A stretch of DNA of 64,000 nt from Alistipes sp. (GCA_017398555.1 JAFQFV010000035.1:62001-126000); one strand, 5' to 3'; numbered from the stretch's first letter, positions 8,705-18,022 are shown. Numbers and translations: made by a program. The notes: generated by a model from the sequence alone, not told the origin.

Positions 8705-10045
8705 TTAGATTTCGAGTGCGCCACCCTGACCAAATACCTTACCTACCAAAGTATCGAAGGTCTGAGTACGCTTAGCAAGGTCGAAGAGGTTTACTCTCCA
8801 GCGCATAAGCTGAACGAAGTTGGTCATATTCTTCCACTGTGCGCGAGATACACCAATCTGCTCCGGAGCTACAGGAGCGCCTGCGGTTACGAACAGGTCG
8901 CGCATCTTCTCGAATGAATAGACCTGATTGCGGAGCTTCTGGCTAAACTCTGGCCAAGTAGCCTTCACGCGGTTAAGCTGCTCGCGTACCTCCTCAGGGC
9001 TCTGCCACTTCTTACCAATCTCGGTTGGGCCGAGCTCAGGTACAGGGAAGTTCTTAAAGAGCTCTGTTGCGCGTGCAACCTCTGACTCCTTTGTAGGCCA
9101 AGCAGCAACGCAAGCATCAACGTCGAGCTTTGAGAGGTCGAGCTTAAGCAGCTCATCGAAGAATGCACACATAGTAACTGTACCAACAGATACCTGGAAG
9201 CCGTGGAGTACCATACGATCCTCAAATGTGTGGTGAGTCATATCGAGGTAGTGGCTAAAGAGGTGCTCTGCACAAGAGAGTGGGCGAGTATCGTTAGCAA
9301 TCTGCATAGCAACACCAGAGAGGGTAAGTCCTGCAAATACATTCTCTACAGCGCGTGGAGTACGGTCTGCAATACCCTGAGCATCAGCGAGTACCTCTGG
9401 GAGCATATCGTGGATAACATGCCAAGCGTCGTCACGAATAGGCTCTGTGCCGAACAGGTCAGCAATCATCCACTCACCGCCTGCAGGAACCTTAGCAGCA
9501 AGGTCAGCATAACCTGCAGTAGTAAGGCGTGCAGGAGCGTTGCAAAGGACATTAGAGTCACCGATGATTACCAGCGGAGCAGGGCAGGTGAAGGTCTGCT
9601 TTGCGCCATCCTTAACGATAGCTGAACCTGAAGCAGAGTAGCCGTCAGCAGATGCAGCAGAAGCGATACAGATGTAGCGCTGGCCAAGGCGGTGAGAAGC
9701 GAGCTTACAAACGTCGTTGATAACGCCTGAACCTACAGCGATAGCGATAGCGTCATACTTCTTCATTACCTCCTCAATCATCTCTACATACTTCCACTCA
9801 GCATGGAAGCTCTTGTCAGGAATAACGAACTTCTCGCACTCTACACCCTCGTTGTTCATGATGTTATAGACATCCTCTCCGGCAGCAGTCCAAACGAACT
9901 GGTCGGTGATAACCACAGCCTTACGGCCTGGGAAGAACTTCTTGAAGAGCACAGGAGTACTCTTAAGCGCGCCCTGAGAGATCTCAGCACCCTTAGTCTG
10001 ACCCGCCTTCTCAAGAGCCAGGTCCATTCTTTGCTTAATTGTCAT
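8705..10045 (-). CDS. sn-glycerol-1-phosphate dehydrogenase (AraM/EgsA family)
   Basis: A 446-residue protein of the iron-containing alcohol dehydrogenase / glycerol dehydrogenase superfamily. The NAD-binding GSGVINDVCK motif is around residue 103, followed by ASAASADGYSASGSA. Metal-binding positions are likely in DLAAK and in the His-rich EHLFSHYLDMTHH with a later HGFQVSVG. AraM/EgsA enzymes reduce dihydroxyacetone phosphate to sn-glycerol-1-phosphate, the stereoisomer used in archaeal lipids. It is about 50 residues longer than Bacillus AraM, with an extended C-terminus. No geranylgeranylglyceryl-phosphate synthase is nearby, so the product's fate is unknown. It is a single-gene transcript with its own promoter. 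Confidence 0.85.
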   Translation of the reverse strand: MTIKQRMDLALEKAGQTKGAEISQGALKSTPVLFKKFFPGRKAVVITDQFVWTAAGEDVYNIMNNEGVECEKFVIPDKSFHAEWKYVEMIEEVMKKYDAIAIAVGSGVINDVCKLASHRLGQRYICIASAASADGYSASGSAIVKDGAKQTFTCPAPLVIIGDSNVLCNAPARLTTAGYADLAAKVPAGGEWMIADLFGTEPIRDDAWHVIHDMLPEVLADAQGIADRTPRAVENVFAGLTLSGVAMQIANDTRPLSCAEHLFSHYLDMTHHTFEDRMVLHGFQVSVGTVTMCAFFDELLKLDLSKLDVDACVAAWPTKESEVARATELFKNFPVPELGPTEIGKKWQSPEEVREQLNRVKATWPEFSQKLRNQVYSFEKMRDLFVTAGAPVAPEQIGVSRAQWKNMTNFVQLMRWRVNLFDLAKRTQTFDTLVGKVFGQGGALEI

Positions 10046-10087
10046 AGTTGTAATATGTTTAAGATAAAACTGATTTCTTCACTCCTA

Positions 10088-10095
10088 CAAAGGTA
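10088..10095 (-). promoter_or_regulatory. -7 promoter box of the glycerol-1-phosphate dehydrogenase gene
   Basis: TACCTTTG on the minus strand, 42 nt before the ATG at 10045. Confidence 0.65.
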
Positions 10096-10189
10096 CGAAT
10101 TTTTTATATAAGGTGTACCTTTTATCTAATTTTTATTTTTTGTTCCACTTTTCCTCATCCAAACCACGCGTTCAGAGGCTATCAAAAGA

Positions 10190-11884
10190 CTACTCGACAG
10201 GTCGTGGCGGGTTGTGCTTTAGTGGACGATAATGGGTAAACTCCATCACACGCTTACCGCTATTACCCGGTGAGAGTCGATAGAGGGCGCATCCGTGCGG
10301 AGCGACGGTCGTTTCGTGAACGGCACCCAACTCAACGTGTGCAACATACTGCTGTCGCCATACATCGCGCACCATAACAGCCTTCTCCCACAATCCAAAT
10401 TCGCGTGGCGAGAACTCGATAATCAGCGGCTGCTCGGAGAGGTTAAACAGACCTACAGCAAGGTCGCCATTCTCCAGCAACTTGACATAGACAACGTGAT
10501 TTTCATCGCGATAGAACGGCATTGCGCGCATACCGAGTGGGTCTTGCAGGATGTCATTCACCTCGAAGTTACAGAGCAGACTGCGGGTAAAGTCGTCCAT
10601 CTTTGCAATATCGCAACCGATAAGCATCGGCGAGGCGAGCAGAGCCCAAAGCGAGATATGGGTAAACTGCTCATCCGGAGTCAGATGCGAGAAGTGCGAA
10701 GTCGATTTCCAACCGCCAACCATACCCACAACAAGCATATCGGCATCGCCCCAATGACCTGGGCCGTGGAATGCCGCCCAACGGTCTTGTTGGTCAAAGC
10801 CAATAGACTTTATGCTCTCCCACGTATCACGAATATCGCCCGTAGTACGCCAACACTCGGTCAGCTCCTTAATGGCGTATGCGTCTGCAAATGGTGCCGT
10901 ATTTGAGATGCTATAGACTATATCACGACCCGACTTATCGAGCGCCTCGCGCATCTCTCGCATAAAATAAATATCATTCGGCTTCCAATCATACTTCAGA
11001 TAATCAACTCCCCACTCAGCCCACTGCTTGGCATCCTGCTCTGCCCACGAATACTCGCCGTGGCGACGATAGTAGCGGCGCACAAAGCGACTTGGGTCAT
11101 CAGGCAGTGTCATTCGCATCTGCTCGTCGTGCCAATCCTCCTCAATCCACGGATAGGTACCATCGGCAGTATCGGAATGTGTTCCCACATGGCCGGCATA
11201 GGTGCTCACCCACGGGCCTGAATAGATACCGAACTTTAGACCCATCGCATGCAGTTGGTCTGCAAGTGCCTTCATATCAGGGAATTTATAGTTTGGCTGA
11301 ATGGCGTTACTCTCGCCACCGCGCTTGCCCTGCCAACCATCATCGATATTGATATATGACCAACTGTAGTCGCTCAGACCCTGCTCTACCATCGCACGTG
11401 CAGACTCAAGTACCTTCTCCTGCGTTACGGTCGGGCCCCAGCAGTTCCACGAGTTCCAGCCCATCGGAGGGGTGAGAGCTATGCGGTCGCCAACAACAAG
11501 TCGCAGCTCGCGTGAGTTGCTACCCTTGGCATTGGTTGCTGTAAGGGTGATGTTGTATGTACCCCTCTCAGCCAATCGACCTGTTATCTGTCCCGTCGCA
11601 GCATCCAGAGTCACACCCTTTGGCAGACCCTCTGCGGAGAAGGTCATCGGACGCTCTCCCGTAGCTGCAATAGTATAGAGAATTTCAGCATTTGGGCGCA
11701 CTCCAAAGACCTTTGCCGAGTTGATACGCGGAGTGAGCGGAGCAGGTGGGGTAAGGATATAAGCCGAATAGTCGGGAATCTGCGGAGCAGCAGGTGCAGC
11801 CGCCACATTTTTGTTATTTTTACCCATTGCAACAGTGGTCGCACACAGGAAAATAGTCAGTAGTATTGCAAGTCTCTTCTTCAT
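10190..11884 (-). CDS. Secreted GH27 alpha-galactosidase with N-terminal Ig-like domain
   Basis: A 564-residue glycoside hydrolase. The signal peptide (MKKRLAILLTIFLCATTVAMG) is followed by a putative Ig-like/He_PIG domain (about residues 40-130, LPKGVTLDAATGQITGRL). The GH27 catalytic barrel starts at PPMGWNSWNCWG (about 140). Visible motifs are INIDDGWQG, WGVDYLKYDW with the nucleophile Asp, and a later TTGDIRDTW with the acid/base Asp. A beta-sandwich end follows. It would release terminal alpha-galactose from plant or host glycans in the periplasm. ATG 11884 is preferred over an in-frame TTG three codons upstream. It is last in a yggS-SGNH-GH27 operon (gap of 31 nt). Confidence 0.9.
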   Translation of the reverse strand: MKKRLAILLTIFLCATTVAMGKNNKNVAAAPAAPQIPDYSAYILTPPAPLTPRINSAKVFGVRPNAEILYTIAATGERPMTFSAEGLPKGVTLDAATGQITGRLAERGTYNITLTATNAKGSNSRELRLVVGDRIALTPPMGWNSWNCWGPTVTQEKVLESARAMVEQGLSDYSWSYINIDDGWQGKRGGESNAIQPNYKFPDMKALADQLHAMGLKFGIYSGPWVSTYAGHVGTHSDTADGTYPWIEEDWHDEQMRMTLPDDPSRFVRRYYRRHGEYSWAEQDAKQWAEWGVDYLKYDWKPNDIYFMREMREALDKSGRDIVYSISNTAPFADAYAIKELTECWRTTGDIRDTWESIKSIGFDQQDRWAAFHGPGHWGDADMLVVGMVGGWKSTSHFSHLTPDEQFTHISLWALLASPMLIGCDIAKMDDFTRSLLCNFEVNDILQDPLGMRAMPFYRDENHVVYVKLLENGDLAVGLFNLSEQPLIIEFSPREFGLWEKAVMVRDVWRQQYVAHVELGAVHETTVAPHGCALYRLSPGNSGKRVMEFTHYRPLKHNPPRPVE

Positions 11885-11915
11885 AGTATGCAAAGTAGGT
11901 TAATAGGTTTTTATT

Positions 11916-13244
11916 CTACTTTTGGTTCCACTTTTCGCCATTCAGCACAACTCGTTCAGCCACAGAGCGCAGGTAGGCTGCAGTCTCGGCTTTGAGCTTA
12001 CAGTCGGCAGGATTTGAGCCAAACTTCTCGCCATAGACGGTAAGGTATGCCACCGCAGCTGCGAGGTATGAGCCCGCGTAAGATTGGTGGTGGTTATCCT
12101 TGTGGTATAGGTTTATATCCGGACGCTCGTGCATCACAATCTGCCAAGCGTAACCCACAGGTGTCACCTGCGCATCATTATGCACCGCCTCGGCTGTTAT
12201 AACCTCAATGAGTCGGTTCTGCATTGCATCGTAATCGGAGTAGAAGTGAGGGTATAGCTCGATATACTTCTCATACTTACCGAAGTTATTGTTTCCATAG
12301 CGTCTGCCCCAAGTTATCTCAAGCATTACTTTAGCATCAGGACTGCTCTTTCTAACGCGCATAATCATCTTTGTCATCTCCATTGCAGAGCCTGCATCGT
12401 CAGCCGTTCCGTTGAGTGTCGGAAGGATGCTCTGATCCTGCAACATAACATAGTCATAGCCGCCCTTATCGACCTGCTCCATGCTGTGAGGATTTGCCAT
12501 GTGCGCCTTCATCGTATAGCCGCCCGAAATGAAGATATTACAGTCAGCATAGTGACCCTCACGCCACGCAATCTCCTTAAAGATAACAGGATAGGAGTGG
12601 TAGTATGTGTAGCTGTTACCGATGAACAACATCTTGAGCGTATCTCTCGGCACGCTGTTGTCGTAGATAATAATCTGCGGTTGCTGTCCTCGTGGCGATG
12701 GGCAGGCAATGGTCGATTGCACAGTACCCTCATCCAACTGACGCAGTCGCAACGCCACCGTTTTACCCGCCTTTACAGCACGACTCAGGCGTACAGAGCT
12801 CCACAGACGCAGCGGATGCTTGAGTGACTTTGTCGAAAGAGCCTCAGTAGCCTCAACCCAACGCTTGCCGTCACGATACTCAAGAACGAAGTTGTTTTGC
12901 TCGCCCTCATTGCCGGTAAACGGAATAAAGGCATCTACCACAGTTCCCGCCTGCAGACCCTCTACAGGCACCTCAAAGAGCCAATAATCACCACACTTGG
13001 AGGTAGCAGTAGGGTAGCCCTTCTCATTCAAAGTCGGCTCTGTGAGCTTACCTTTGTGGCGGAAACTCAACTCCGCACCCTTAATACCCGCAACAGGGTG
13101 GATAACTCCTGTCTCTAAATAACACTTTGAGGGCTCAAAACCCTTACTCTTCGAGAAGCGCCACTCGGCACGATTATCCAACTGCTGGGCAAAGATTGGC
13201 AACGACACCAAGAGTCCAATCAGCGCAAAAACTACTCTTTTCAT
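11916..13244 (-). CDS. Secreted two-domain protein with C-terminal SGNH-hydrolase (DUF4886-like) domain
   Basis: A 442-residue secreted protein (signal peptide MKRVVFALIGLLVSLPIFAQ). The N-terminal half looks like a beta-sandwich or carbohydrate-binding domain (about residues 25-195). The C-terminal half begins LKMLFIGNSYTYYHSYP, the block I of SGNH esterases with GNS carrying the catalytic Ser. It continues with YDYVMLQDQS and ends with a region containing NLYHKDNHHQSYAGSYLAA, where the catalytic His is expected. A carbohydrate esterase role fits its place beside the GH27 enzyme, but the substrate is unknown. It starts 15 nt after the yggS stop. Confidence 0.75.
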   Translation of the reverse strand: MKRVVFALIGLLVSLPIFAQQLDNRAEWRFSKSKGFEPSKCYLETGVIHPVAGIKGAELSFRHKGKLTEPTLNEKGYPTATSKCGDYWLFEVPVEGLQAGTVVDAFIPFTGNEGEQNNFVLEYRDGKRWVEATEALSTKSLKHPLRLWSSVRLSRAVKAGKTVALRLRQLDEGTVQSTIACPSPRGQQPQIIIYDNSVPRDTLKMLFIGNSYTYYHSYPVIFKEIAWREGHYADCNIFISGGYTMKAHMANPHSMEQVDKGGYDYVMLQDQSILPTLNGTADDAGSAMEMTKMIMRVRKSSPDAKVMLEITWGRRYGNNNFGKYEKYIELYPHFYSDYDAMQNRLIEVITAEAVHNDAQVTPVGYAWQIVMHERPDINLYHKDNHHQSYAGSYLAAAVAYLTVYGEKFGSNPADCKLKAETAAYLRSVAERVVLNGEKWNQK

Positions 13245-13259
13245 ATCTCTGTTTTTAGG

Positions 13260-13919
13260 TTAATATTCTCTCTGACCGAAGATGTACGAGCCCACTCTGA
13301 CCATTGTCGAGCCATACTCGATAGCGATAGGGTAGTCGTCCGACATTCCCATTGAGAGGATGTTGTAGTGGCTATCGAAGTGGCTTGCAAGCTCACTCTT
13401 TATCGCCGCAATACGCTCAAAATCGGCACGAATAACAGCCTCATCGTCCGTAAATGTAGCCATACCCATCACGCCACGAATACGGACACTCTTCAGTTGT
13501 GCAACAGCACCTGAATTAAGGTACTCACGCAGTTGCGATACATCCCAACCACTCTTGCTATCCTCATCAGTTACGTGCACCTCCAGCAGACAGTCTATCA
13601 CACGACCACAACGCTCTGCCTCACGGTTGATACACTCTAAAAGTCGCTGACTATCAACAGATTGTATAAGCGACACAAATGGCGCGATAGCCCTCACTTT
13701 ATTGGTCTGCAGATGGCCAATCATCTGCCACTCTATATCCTTTGGCAGCTGTTCGTACTTTGCCACAAGCTCCTGCACACGACTCTCGCCAAAGAGCCTC
13801 TGACCCGCAGCATAAGCCTGCTCAATAGCCTCAACGGGGTGGAATTTAGATACCGCCACCAGCTCCACACCCGCAGGCAGAGCAGAGCGTACCTCCAATA
13901 TTTTAGATGCGATAGACAT
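13260..13919 (-). CDS. YggS-family pyridoxal-phosphate homeostasis protein
   Basis: A 219-residue single-domain PLP-binding protein (PROSC/YggS family). The PLP lysine is K25 in LVAVSKFHP. Other family motifs are FGESRVQE, WQMIGHLQTNK and the phosphate-binding end LSMGMSDDYPIAIEYGSTMVR (read in two parts, SMGMSDD and GSTMVRVG). The family controls the free PLP pool and has no known catalytic activity. It heads the operon with the SGNH and GH27 genes, a grouping without obvious functional logic. Confidence 0.93.
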   Translation of the reverse strand: MSIASKILEVRSALPAGVELVAVSKFHPVEAIEQAYAAGQRLFGESRVQELVAKYEQLPKDIEWQMIGHLQTNKVRAIAPFVSLIQSVDSQRLLECINREAERCGRVIDCLLEVHVTDEDSKSGWDVSQLREYLNSGAVAQLKSVRIRGVMGMATFTDDEAVIRADFERIAAIKSELASHFDSHYNILSMGMSDDYPIAIEYGSTMVRVGSYIFGQREY

Positions 13920-13941
13920 TTTCTCGAACGATTTCTCATTG

Positions 13942-13949
13942 CAAATATA
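13942..13949 (-). promoter_or_regulatory. -7 promoter box of the yggS operon
   Basis: TATATTTG on the minus strand, 22 nt before the yggS ATG. Confidence 0.6.
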
Positions 13950-13981
13950 GCTTAAATAGAGGATTATTCAAATAAAATTAC

Positions 13982-13989
13982 TATTTTTG
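13982..13989 (+). promoter_or_regulatory. -7 promoter box of the metallophosphatase/C69 genes
   Basis: TATTTTTG, 7 nt before the ATG at 13997, so the transcript is predicted to be nearly leaderless. Confidence 0.6.
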
Positions 13990-13996
13990 TAGTGCT

Positions 13997-15187
13997 ATGA
14001 GACGACTTATTTTTACACTTTTACCACTTTTTGCCGCTCTTTCTGCACACGCGGAGGAGATTAAGGCTCCGAAAATCGTTGCAGGCCCATATATCCAAGC
14101 CTGTTCAGATAGCGAATTTACCGTGGTATGGCAGACCGACAGCGATGCCCTCTGCTGGGTTGAGATTGCACCCGATGACGGCACTCACTTCTACAATACA
14201 GCCCGCAAGCAGTACTTCCAGACCATTCACGGTCGCAGACCGATAGGTCGCTGGCACAAGGTGACTGTAGATGGACTTGAGCCGAATACCGCATATCGTT
14301 ACCGCGTGCTCCACAAGGGCATTACCACCAATCAGGGCAACAAGCGTGTGCGTTACACAGAGAGCAAGGGTAGTGATGTCTATCGTCGTCAGCCCTACAC
14401 TATCCGCACATTGGGTGGTGGAGAGGATGTTACCCGCTTTGCTATCGGTAATGACTTCCACGACAAGCCGGAGCTTATCTCGCAGCTCTTCTCGAAGGAT
14501 ATTATCACCCCTCAGAGGTACGATTTCGTGCTCTACAATGGCGATATGGTTAGCAGTTTCGAGAGCGAGGAGCGCCTTGTAAACAGCGTTATAGCACCAT
14601 CTGTGGCTCAGTTTGCAACCCAAATACCGCTCTTCTTCTCACGTGGCAACCACGAGACCCGCGGTGCTGCTGCAACCACCTATACCGACTACTTCCCAAC
14701 CACTACAGCGGAGCCATACTACACCTTCAGCGATGGTCCTGCGCTCTTCATCGTGCTCGATGGTGGCGAGGATAAGCCCGATAGCGACATCGAGTATCAC
14801 GACCTTGTCCGCTACGACAACTACCGCGAGAGGGAGGCTAAGTGGCTCAAAAGCGTTGTAGAGAGCGAGCAATTTAAGGCTGCTGCCGTGAAGATTGTCA
14901 TCATCCACATCCCACCAAAGAGCAGTGGCTGGCACGGCGAGGCGGAGATTGCGCGTCTTTTTGTGCCGATACTCAACCAAGCGGGCATAGACGCAATGTT
15001 CTGCGGTCATATCCACAAGTACCGCTTCAGTGAGGCTAATGACCCGACTTATGGCTGCAACTTCCCGATTGTCTGCCTACCAAATCGCGTAAGGGCAGAT
15101 ATCGAGGTGAGCAAAGAGAGGGTCAGCTACTCAATCACAAACGCCAATGGAGAGATTACAAATAACGAAATACTTATAAGACGATGA
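13997..15187 (+). CDS. Secreted metallophosphatase (purple-acid-phosphatase-like)
   Basis: A 396-residue exported protein (signal peptide MRRLIFTLLPLFAALSAHA). A fibronectin-III-like N-terminal domain (about residues 28-135, with TVVWQTDSDALCWVEI and EPNTAYRYRV) precedes a calcineurin-like phosphoesterase domain. Metal-ligand motifs are GNDFHD, YNGDMVSS, RGNHETRG, IIHIPP and CGHIHKYRF. The layout is that of purple acid phosphatase relatives. The usual first-block Asp is replaced by N in GND, so metal ligation may differ from the standard form. The substrate is unknown. Its stop overlaps the C69 dipeptidase start by 4 nt (ATGA). Confidence 0.85.
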   Translation: MRRLIFTLLPLFAALSAHAEEIKAPKIVAGPYIQACSDSEFTVVWQTDSDALCWVEIAPDDGTHFYNTARKQYFQTIHGRRPIGRWHKVTVDGLEPNTAYRYRVLHKGITTNQGNKRVRYTESKGSDVYRRQPYTIRTLGGGEDVTRFAIGNDFHDKPELISQLFSKDIITPQRYDFVLYNGDMVSSFESEERLVNSVIAPSVAQFATQIPLFFSRGNHETRGAAATTYTDYFPTTTAEPYYTFSDGPALFIVLDGGEDKPDSDIEYHDLVRYDNYREREAKWLKSVVESEQFKAAAVKIVIIHIPPKSSGWHGEAEIARLFVPILNQAGIDAMFCGHIHKYRFSEANDPTYGCNFPIVCLPNRVRADIEVSKERVSYSITNANGEITNNEILIRR

Positions 15188-16818
15188 AAAAACTAATTCT
15201 GACTTTAGCCTTTGCAGTCGGTGCTGTAACGGCATACGCCTGTACCAACTTTATCGTAACAAAGGGTGCCTCTACCGATGGTTCGGTAATGGTTACCTAT
15301 GCGGCTGATTCACACCAGCTCTATGGTGCGCTCTACAGATATGTTCCCGCAAAGCGTGCTGCTGCAACAATGGCTGTACACGATTGGGATTCAGGCAAAT
15401 ACCTCGGCGATATTGCCCAGGCACCTGTAACCTATGCCACCGTAGGTAATATGAATGAGCACTCGGTCATCATCACCGAGACCACTTGGGGCGGACTGCC
15501 ACAGCTTGAGGACCCGAACGGCAAGATTGACTACGGCTCGCTGATTTACATCACCCTTCAGCGTGCAAAAACTGCCCGTGAGGCCATTGCAACCATCGTA
15601 GAGCTTGCAAATACCTACGGCTACGCATCTTCGGGCGAGAGCTTCTCGATTGCCGATGCTGACGAGGCGTGGATTATGGAGCTTATCGGCAAGGGTAACT
15701 CTACCAACGACCCATCTCGCAAGGGTATTGTTTGGGTAGCTTACCGCATCCCTGATGGCTATATCTGCGCACACGCAAACCAGGCACGTATCACAACCAT
15801 CAAGAAGAACGACCCCGAGAACTGCCTCTACTCTGAGGATGTTATCTCATTTGCCCGCAAGGAGGGTCTGTTCGCCGGCGATGATAAGGATTTCAGTTTC
15901 TGCGACACCTACGCACCTGCCGACTTTGGTGCTCTGCGTGGCTGCGAGGCGCGTGTTTGGAGCTTCTTCCGCACCTTTACCGAGGGTATGGACAAGTATA
16001 TCGACTACGCATTGGGAGTAAATCCTCAGAACAAGATGCCGCTCTGGGTTAAGCCTACAGAGAAGATTGCACCAAAGCAGCTCTTCGATGCTATGCGCGA
16101 CCACTACGAGGGTACACCTATGGATATGACAACCGACATCGGCGCAGGTGGCCACCATCTGCCATATCGTTGGCGTCCGATGTACTTTACTGTCGATGGC
16201 GTAGAGTACTGCAACGAGCGTGCTACAGCGACACAGCAGACCGGTTTTTGGCTCTGCGGTCAGGCTCGTAAGGATAAGGTAGGTATTCTCTGGTTTGGCG
16301 TGGATGATGCAGCTACATCAGCCCTTACACCTATATATGTAAATACTACAGAGGTTCCGTGGTGTTTGAGCGAACAGAATGGCACAATGCTCAAGTATTC
16401 GGATACATCACTCTTCTGGATTACAAACCGCGTGGCTCAGTTTGCATACCTCAGATATGATATTATCAGCAAGAAGGTGCGCGAGAGTGTAGATGCTTGG
16501 GAGAACAATATGCTTAAGGATGTCGAGGTAGTCGATAACGCTATCGCAGCTGCTCCAAACGCGAAGAAGAAGGCTAAGATTGCCACAAAATATACCCTTA
16601 ATCGAGCACAACAGCTATTCGATAAGTGGGTAGAGCTTGATAAGTATCTGATGGTCAAGTATATTGACGGAAATGTCAAGGGCGAGGATGCAAATGGCTT
16701 TATTGACAATGGCAATGGCAAGGATATCCCCGGCAAGATTGAGCAGCCCGGATACAGCGAGAAGTGGAAGAGGGCTGTCGCAAAAGACAACGGCAGAATC
16801 CTCGAAGTAGGGAAGTAA
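15184..16818 (+). CDS. C69-family dipeptidase
   Basis: A 544-residue N-terminal-nucleophile dipeptidase. The precursor segment ends at about A19, and Cys20 in AYACTNFIV becomes the N-terminal nucleophile after cleavage, as in family C69 (PepD/U34). Matching blocks include MVTYAADSHQLYG, NEHSVIITETTWGG, SSGESFSIADADEAWIMELIG and the C-terminal IDNGNGKDIPGK. Because the hydrophobic start is also a signal peptide, a periplasmic location is likely. It would hydrolyse dipeptides from dietary or wall peptides. It is translationally coupled to the metallophosphatase before it. Confidence 0.93.
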   Translation: MKKLILTLAFAVGAVTAYACTNFIVTKGASTDGSVMVTYAADSHQLYGALYRYVPAKRAAATMAVHDWDSGKYLGDIAQAPVTYATVGNMNEHSVIITETTWGGLPQLEDPNGKIDYGSLIYITLQRAKTAREAIATIVELANTYGYASSGESFSIADADEAWIMELIGKGNSTNDPSRKGIVWVAYRIPDGYICAHANQARITTIKKNDPENCLYSEDVISFARKEGLFAGDDKDFSFCDTYAPADFGALRGCEARVWSFFRTFTEGMDKYIDYALGVNPQNKMPLWVKPTEKIAPKQLFDAMRDHYEGTPMDMTTDIGAGGHHLPYRWRPMYFTVDGVEYCNERATATQQTGFWLCGQARKDKVGILWFGVDDAATSALTPIYVNTTEVPWCLSEQNGTMLKYSDTSLFWITNRVAQFAYLRYDIISKKVRESVDAWENNMLKDVEVVDNAIAAAPNAKKKAKIATKYTLNRAQQLFDKWVELDKYLMVKYIDGNVKGEDANGFIDNGNGKDIPGKIEQPGYSEKWKRAVAKDNGRILEVGK

Positions 16819-16837
16819 CTTTTAATTTATTAGTACT

Positions 16838-16999
16838 ATGAAACGGCAAAAAAACATTCACATTTATCACCATTTCGAGCCAGACCCTCTATTTTATAAG
16901 ATAAGACCGTATGTTTTGACAATGTTACTGCTAGTCTTTATTAGTGCAATAACCTTAACTATCCTTGCATTGTGTGATGCTTTACCTTGCTTAAGATAA
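16838..16999 (+). CDS. Small single-pass membrane protein (53 aa)
   Basis: A short ORF from ATG 16838, 19 nt after the dipeptidase stop, encodes 53 residues: a basic/His-rich start (MKRQKNIHIYHHFEPDP), one strong membrane segment (about residues 26-46) and a short CLR tail. No family is recognised. The dipeptidase operon, the coding-like composition and the terminator that directly follows support a real gene, but no promoter or ribosome-binding site proves it. Confidence 0.5.
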   Translation: MKRQKNIHIYHHFEPDPLFYKIRPYVLTMLLLVFISAITLTILALCDALPCLR

Positions 17000-17005
17000 C
17001 AATAC

Positions 17006-17042
17006 AAAAAGAAAGAGCAGCGATTTACTGCTCTTTCTTTTT
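17006..17042. terminator. Bidirectional hairpin terminator between tail-to-tail genes
   Basis: A 15-bp perfect stem (17006-17020 with 17028-17042) with a 7-nt loop, A-run before and T-run after. It serves the dipeptidase operon and the minus-strand gene at 17058. Confidence 0.9.
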
Positions 17043-17057
17043 GCTGTTAGCTTTTGA

Positions 17058-17240
17058 CTACTTCAGCTTGTCGCGGAGGTAGAAGTAATAAACAGCGATA
17101 CCAACCCAGCTGGTAAGGAGGATAAGAAGTGCGCTGAGAACCTTAGTTGTCATCTCTGTTGCAGTCTTCTTTGTAAAGATCTCATAAACAGCGTAAACAC
17201 CGAGTGCTACACCAAGCAGATAAATCAATGTTGAAATCAT
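17058..17240 (-). CDS. Small two-TM membrane protein (PLDc_N-like)
   Basis: A 60-residue protein with two hydrophobic segments (residues 2-20 and 32-53) joined by a short charged loop, ending YFYLRDKLK. The pattern and the WVGIAVYYFY motif resemble the phospholipase-D N-terminal (PLDc_N) membrane domain found as a stand-alone protein in many Bacteroidota. Function is unknown. It lies 23 nt after truA and is probably cotranscribed with it. Confidence 0.7.
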   Translation of the reverse strand: MISTLIYLLGVALGVYAVYEIFTKKTATEMTTKVLSALLILLTSWVGIAVYYFYLRDKLK

Positions 17241-17263
17241 AATAAAAATTTGTTTAAGTTATA

Positions 17264-18019
17264 CTATAAGGTTTGTGTAAAAACTTCTCTCTCATAGACC
17301 ACATCGCTCAAAAACAGTCCCTGCGCGGGTGCACCTGCACTTGAGAGCGAGAGGTCGCGTGCCTCAACAATGGCACAAAACTCCTCAACACTATACCTGC
17401 CACGACCCACATCTACGAGTGTTCCGACAATCGAACGCACCATATTTCTCAAAAAACGATCGGCACGAATTGTAAAAACCAGCACCCCGTCAGCCTCTAC
17501 CTGCCACTTGGCATCCATAATATGGCAGATATTGGTCTTGTTGTTTGAATTGAGCTTGGCAAACGATGTAAAATCGTTATACTCAAGCAGTTTCGCAGCA
17601 GCACGATTCATCTTCTCAACATCGAGCGGCACATAATAGAGCCACGCCGAGTATCGTCGAAACGGATTCTTCGTTGGGCAAATATAGTAGCGATACTCCC
17701 TCTGTCGGGCATCAAATCTCGCGTGTGCATCATCAGCCACAGGAGTTACCGAGAAGAGTGCAATATCCTTCGGCAACATCATATTGAGTTTATAGAGCAA
17801 CTGCTTGCAATCTACCTCAACCGCCGAATCGAAGTGCGCCACGTAGTAGGAAGCATTAACCCCCGTATCGGTACGCCCTGCACCCACAATTTCGGTCGGA
17901 GTACGGAGCAACTTTGTCAGCGCATCCTCTATAGTCTGCTGCACAGTCGGCATATCGGGCTGACGTTGCCAACCGCAGTATGCTGCACCATCATATCTGA
18001 GCTCTATAAAATATCGCAT
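17264..18019 (-). CDS. truA: tRNA pseudouridine(38-40) synthase TruA
   Basis: A 251-residue enzyme that isomerises uridines 38-40 in the tRNA anticodon stem-loop. The catalytic Asp51 lies in VGAGRTDTGVNA, and the family blocks RYDGAAYCGWQRQ and FLRNMVRSIVGTL are present. ATG 18019 is chosen because the protein then begins MRYFIELRYDG as expected, and because the upstream in-frame TTG at 18025 lies inside the -7 box. Only 3 nt separate box and ATG, so the mRNA should be leaderless. Confidence 0.95.
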   Translation of the reverse strand: MRYFIELRYDGAAYCGWQRQPDMPTVQQTIEDALTKLLRTPTEIVGAGRTDTGVNASYYVAHFDSAVEVDCKQLLYKLNMMLPKDIALFSVTPVADDAHARFDARQREYRYYICPTKNPFRRYSAWLYYVPLDVEKMNRAAAKLLEYNDFTSFAKLNSNNKTNICHIMDAKWQVEADGVLVFTIRADRFLRNMVRSIVGTLVDVGRGRYSVEEFCAIVEARDLSLSSAGAPAQGLFLSDVVYEREVFTQTL

Positions 18020-18022
18020 ACG

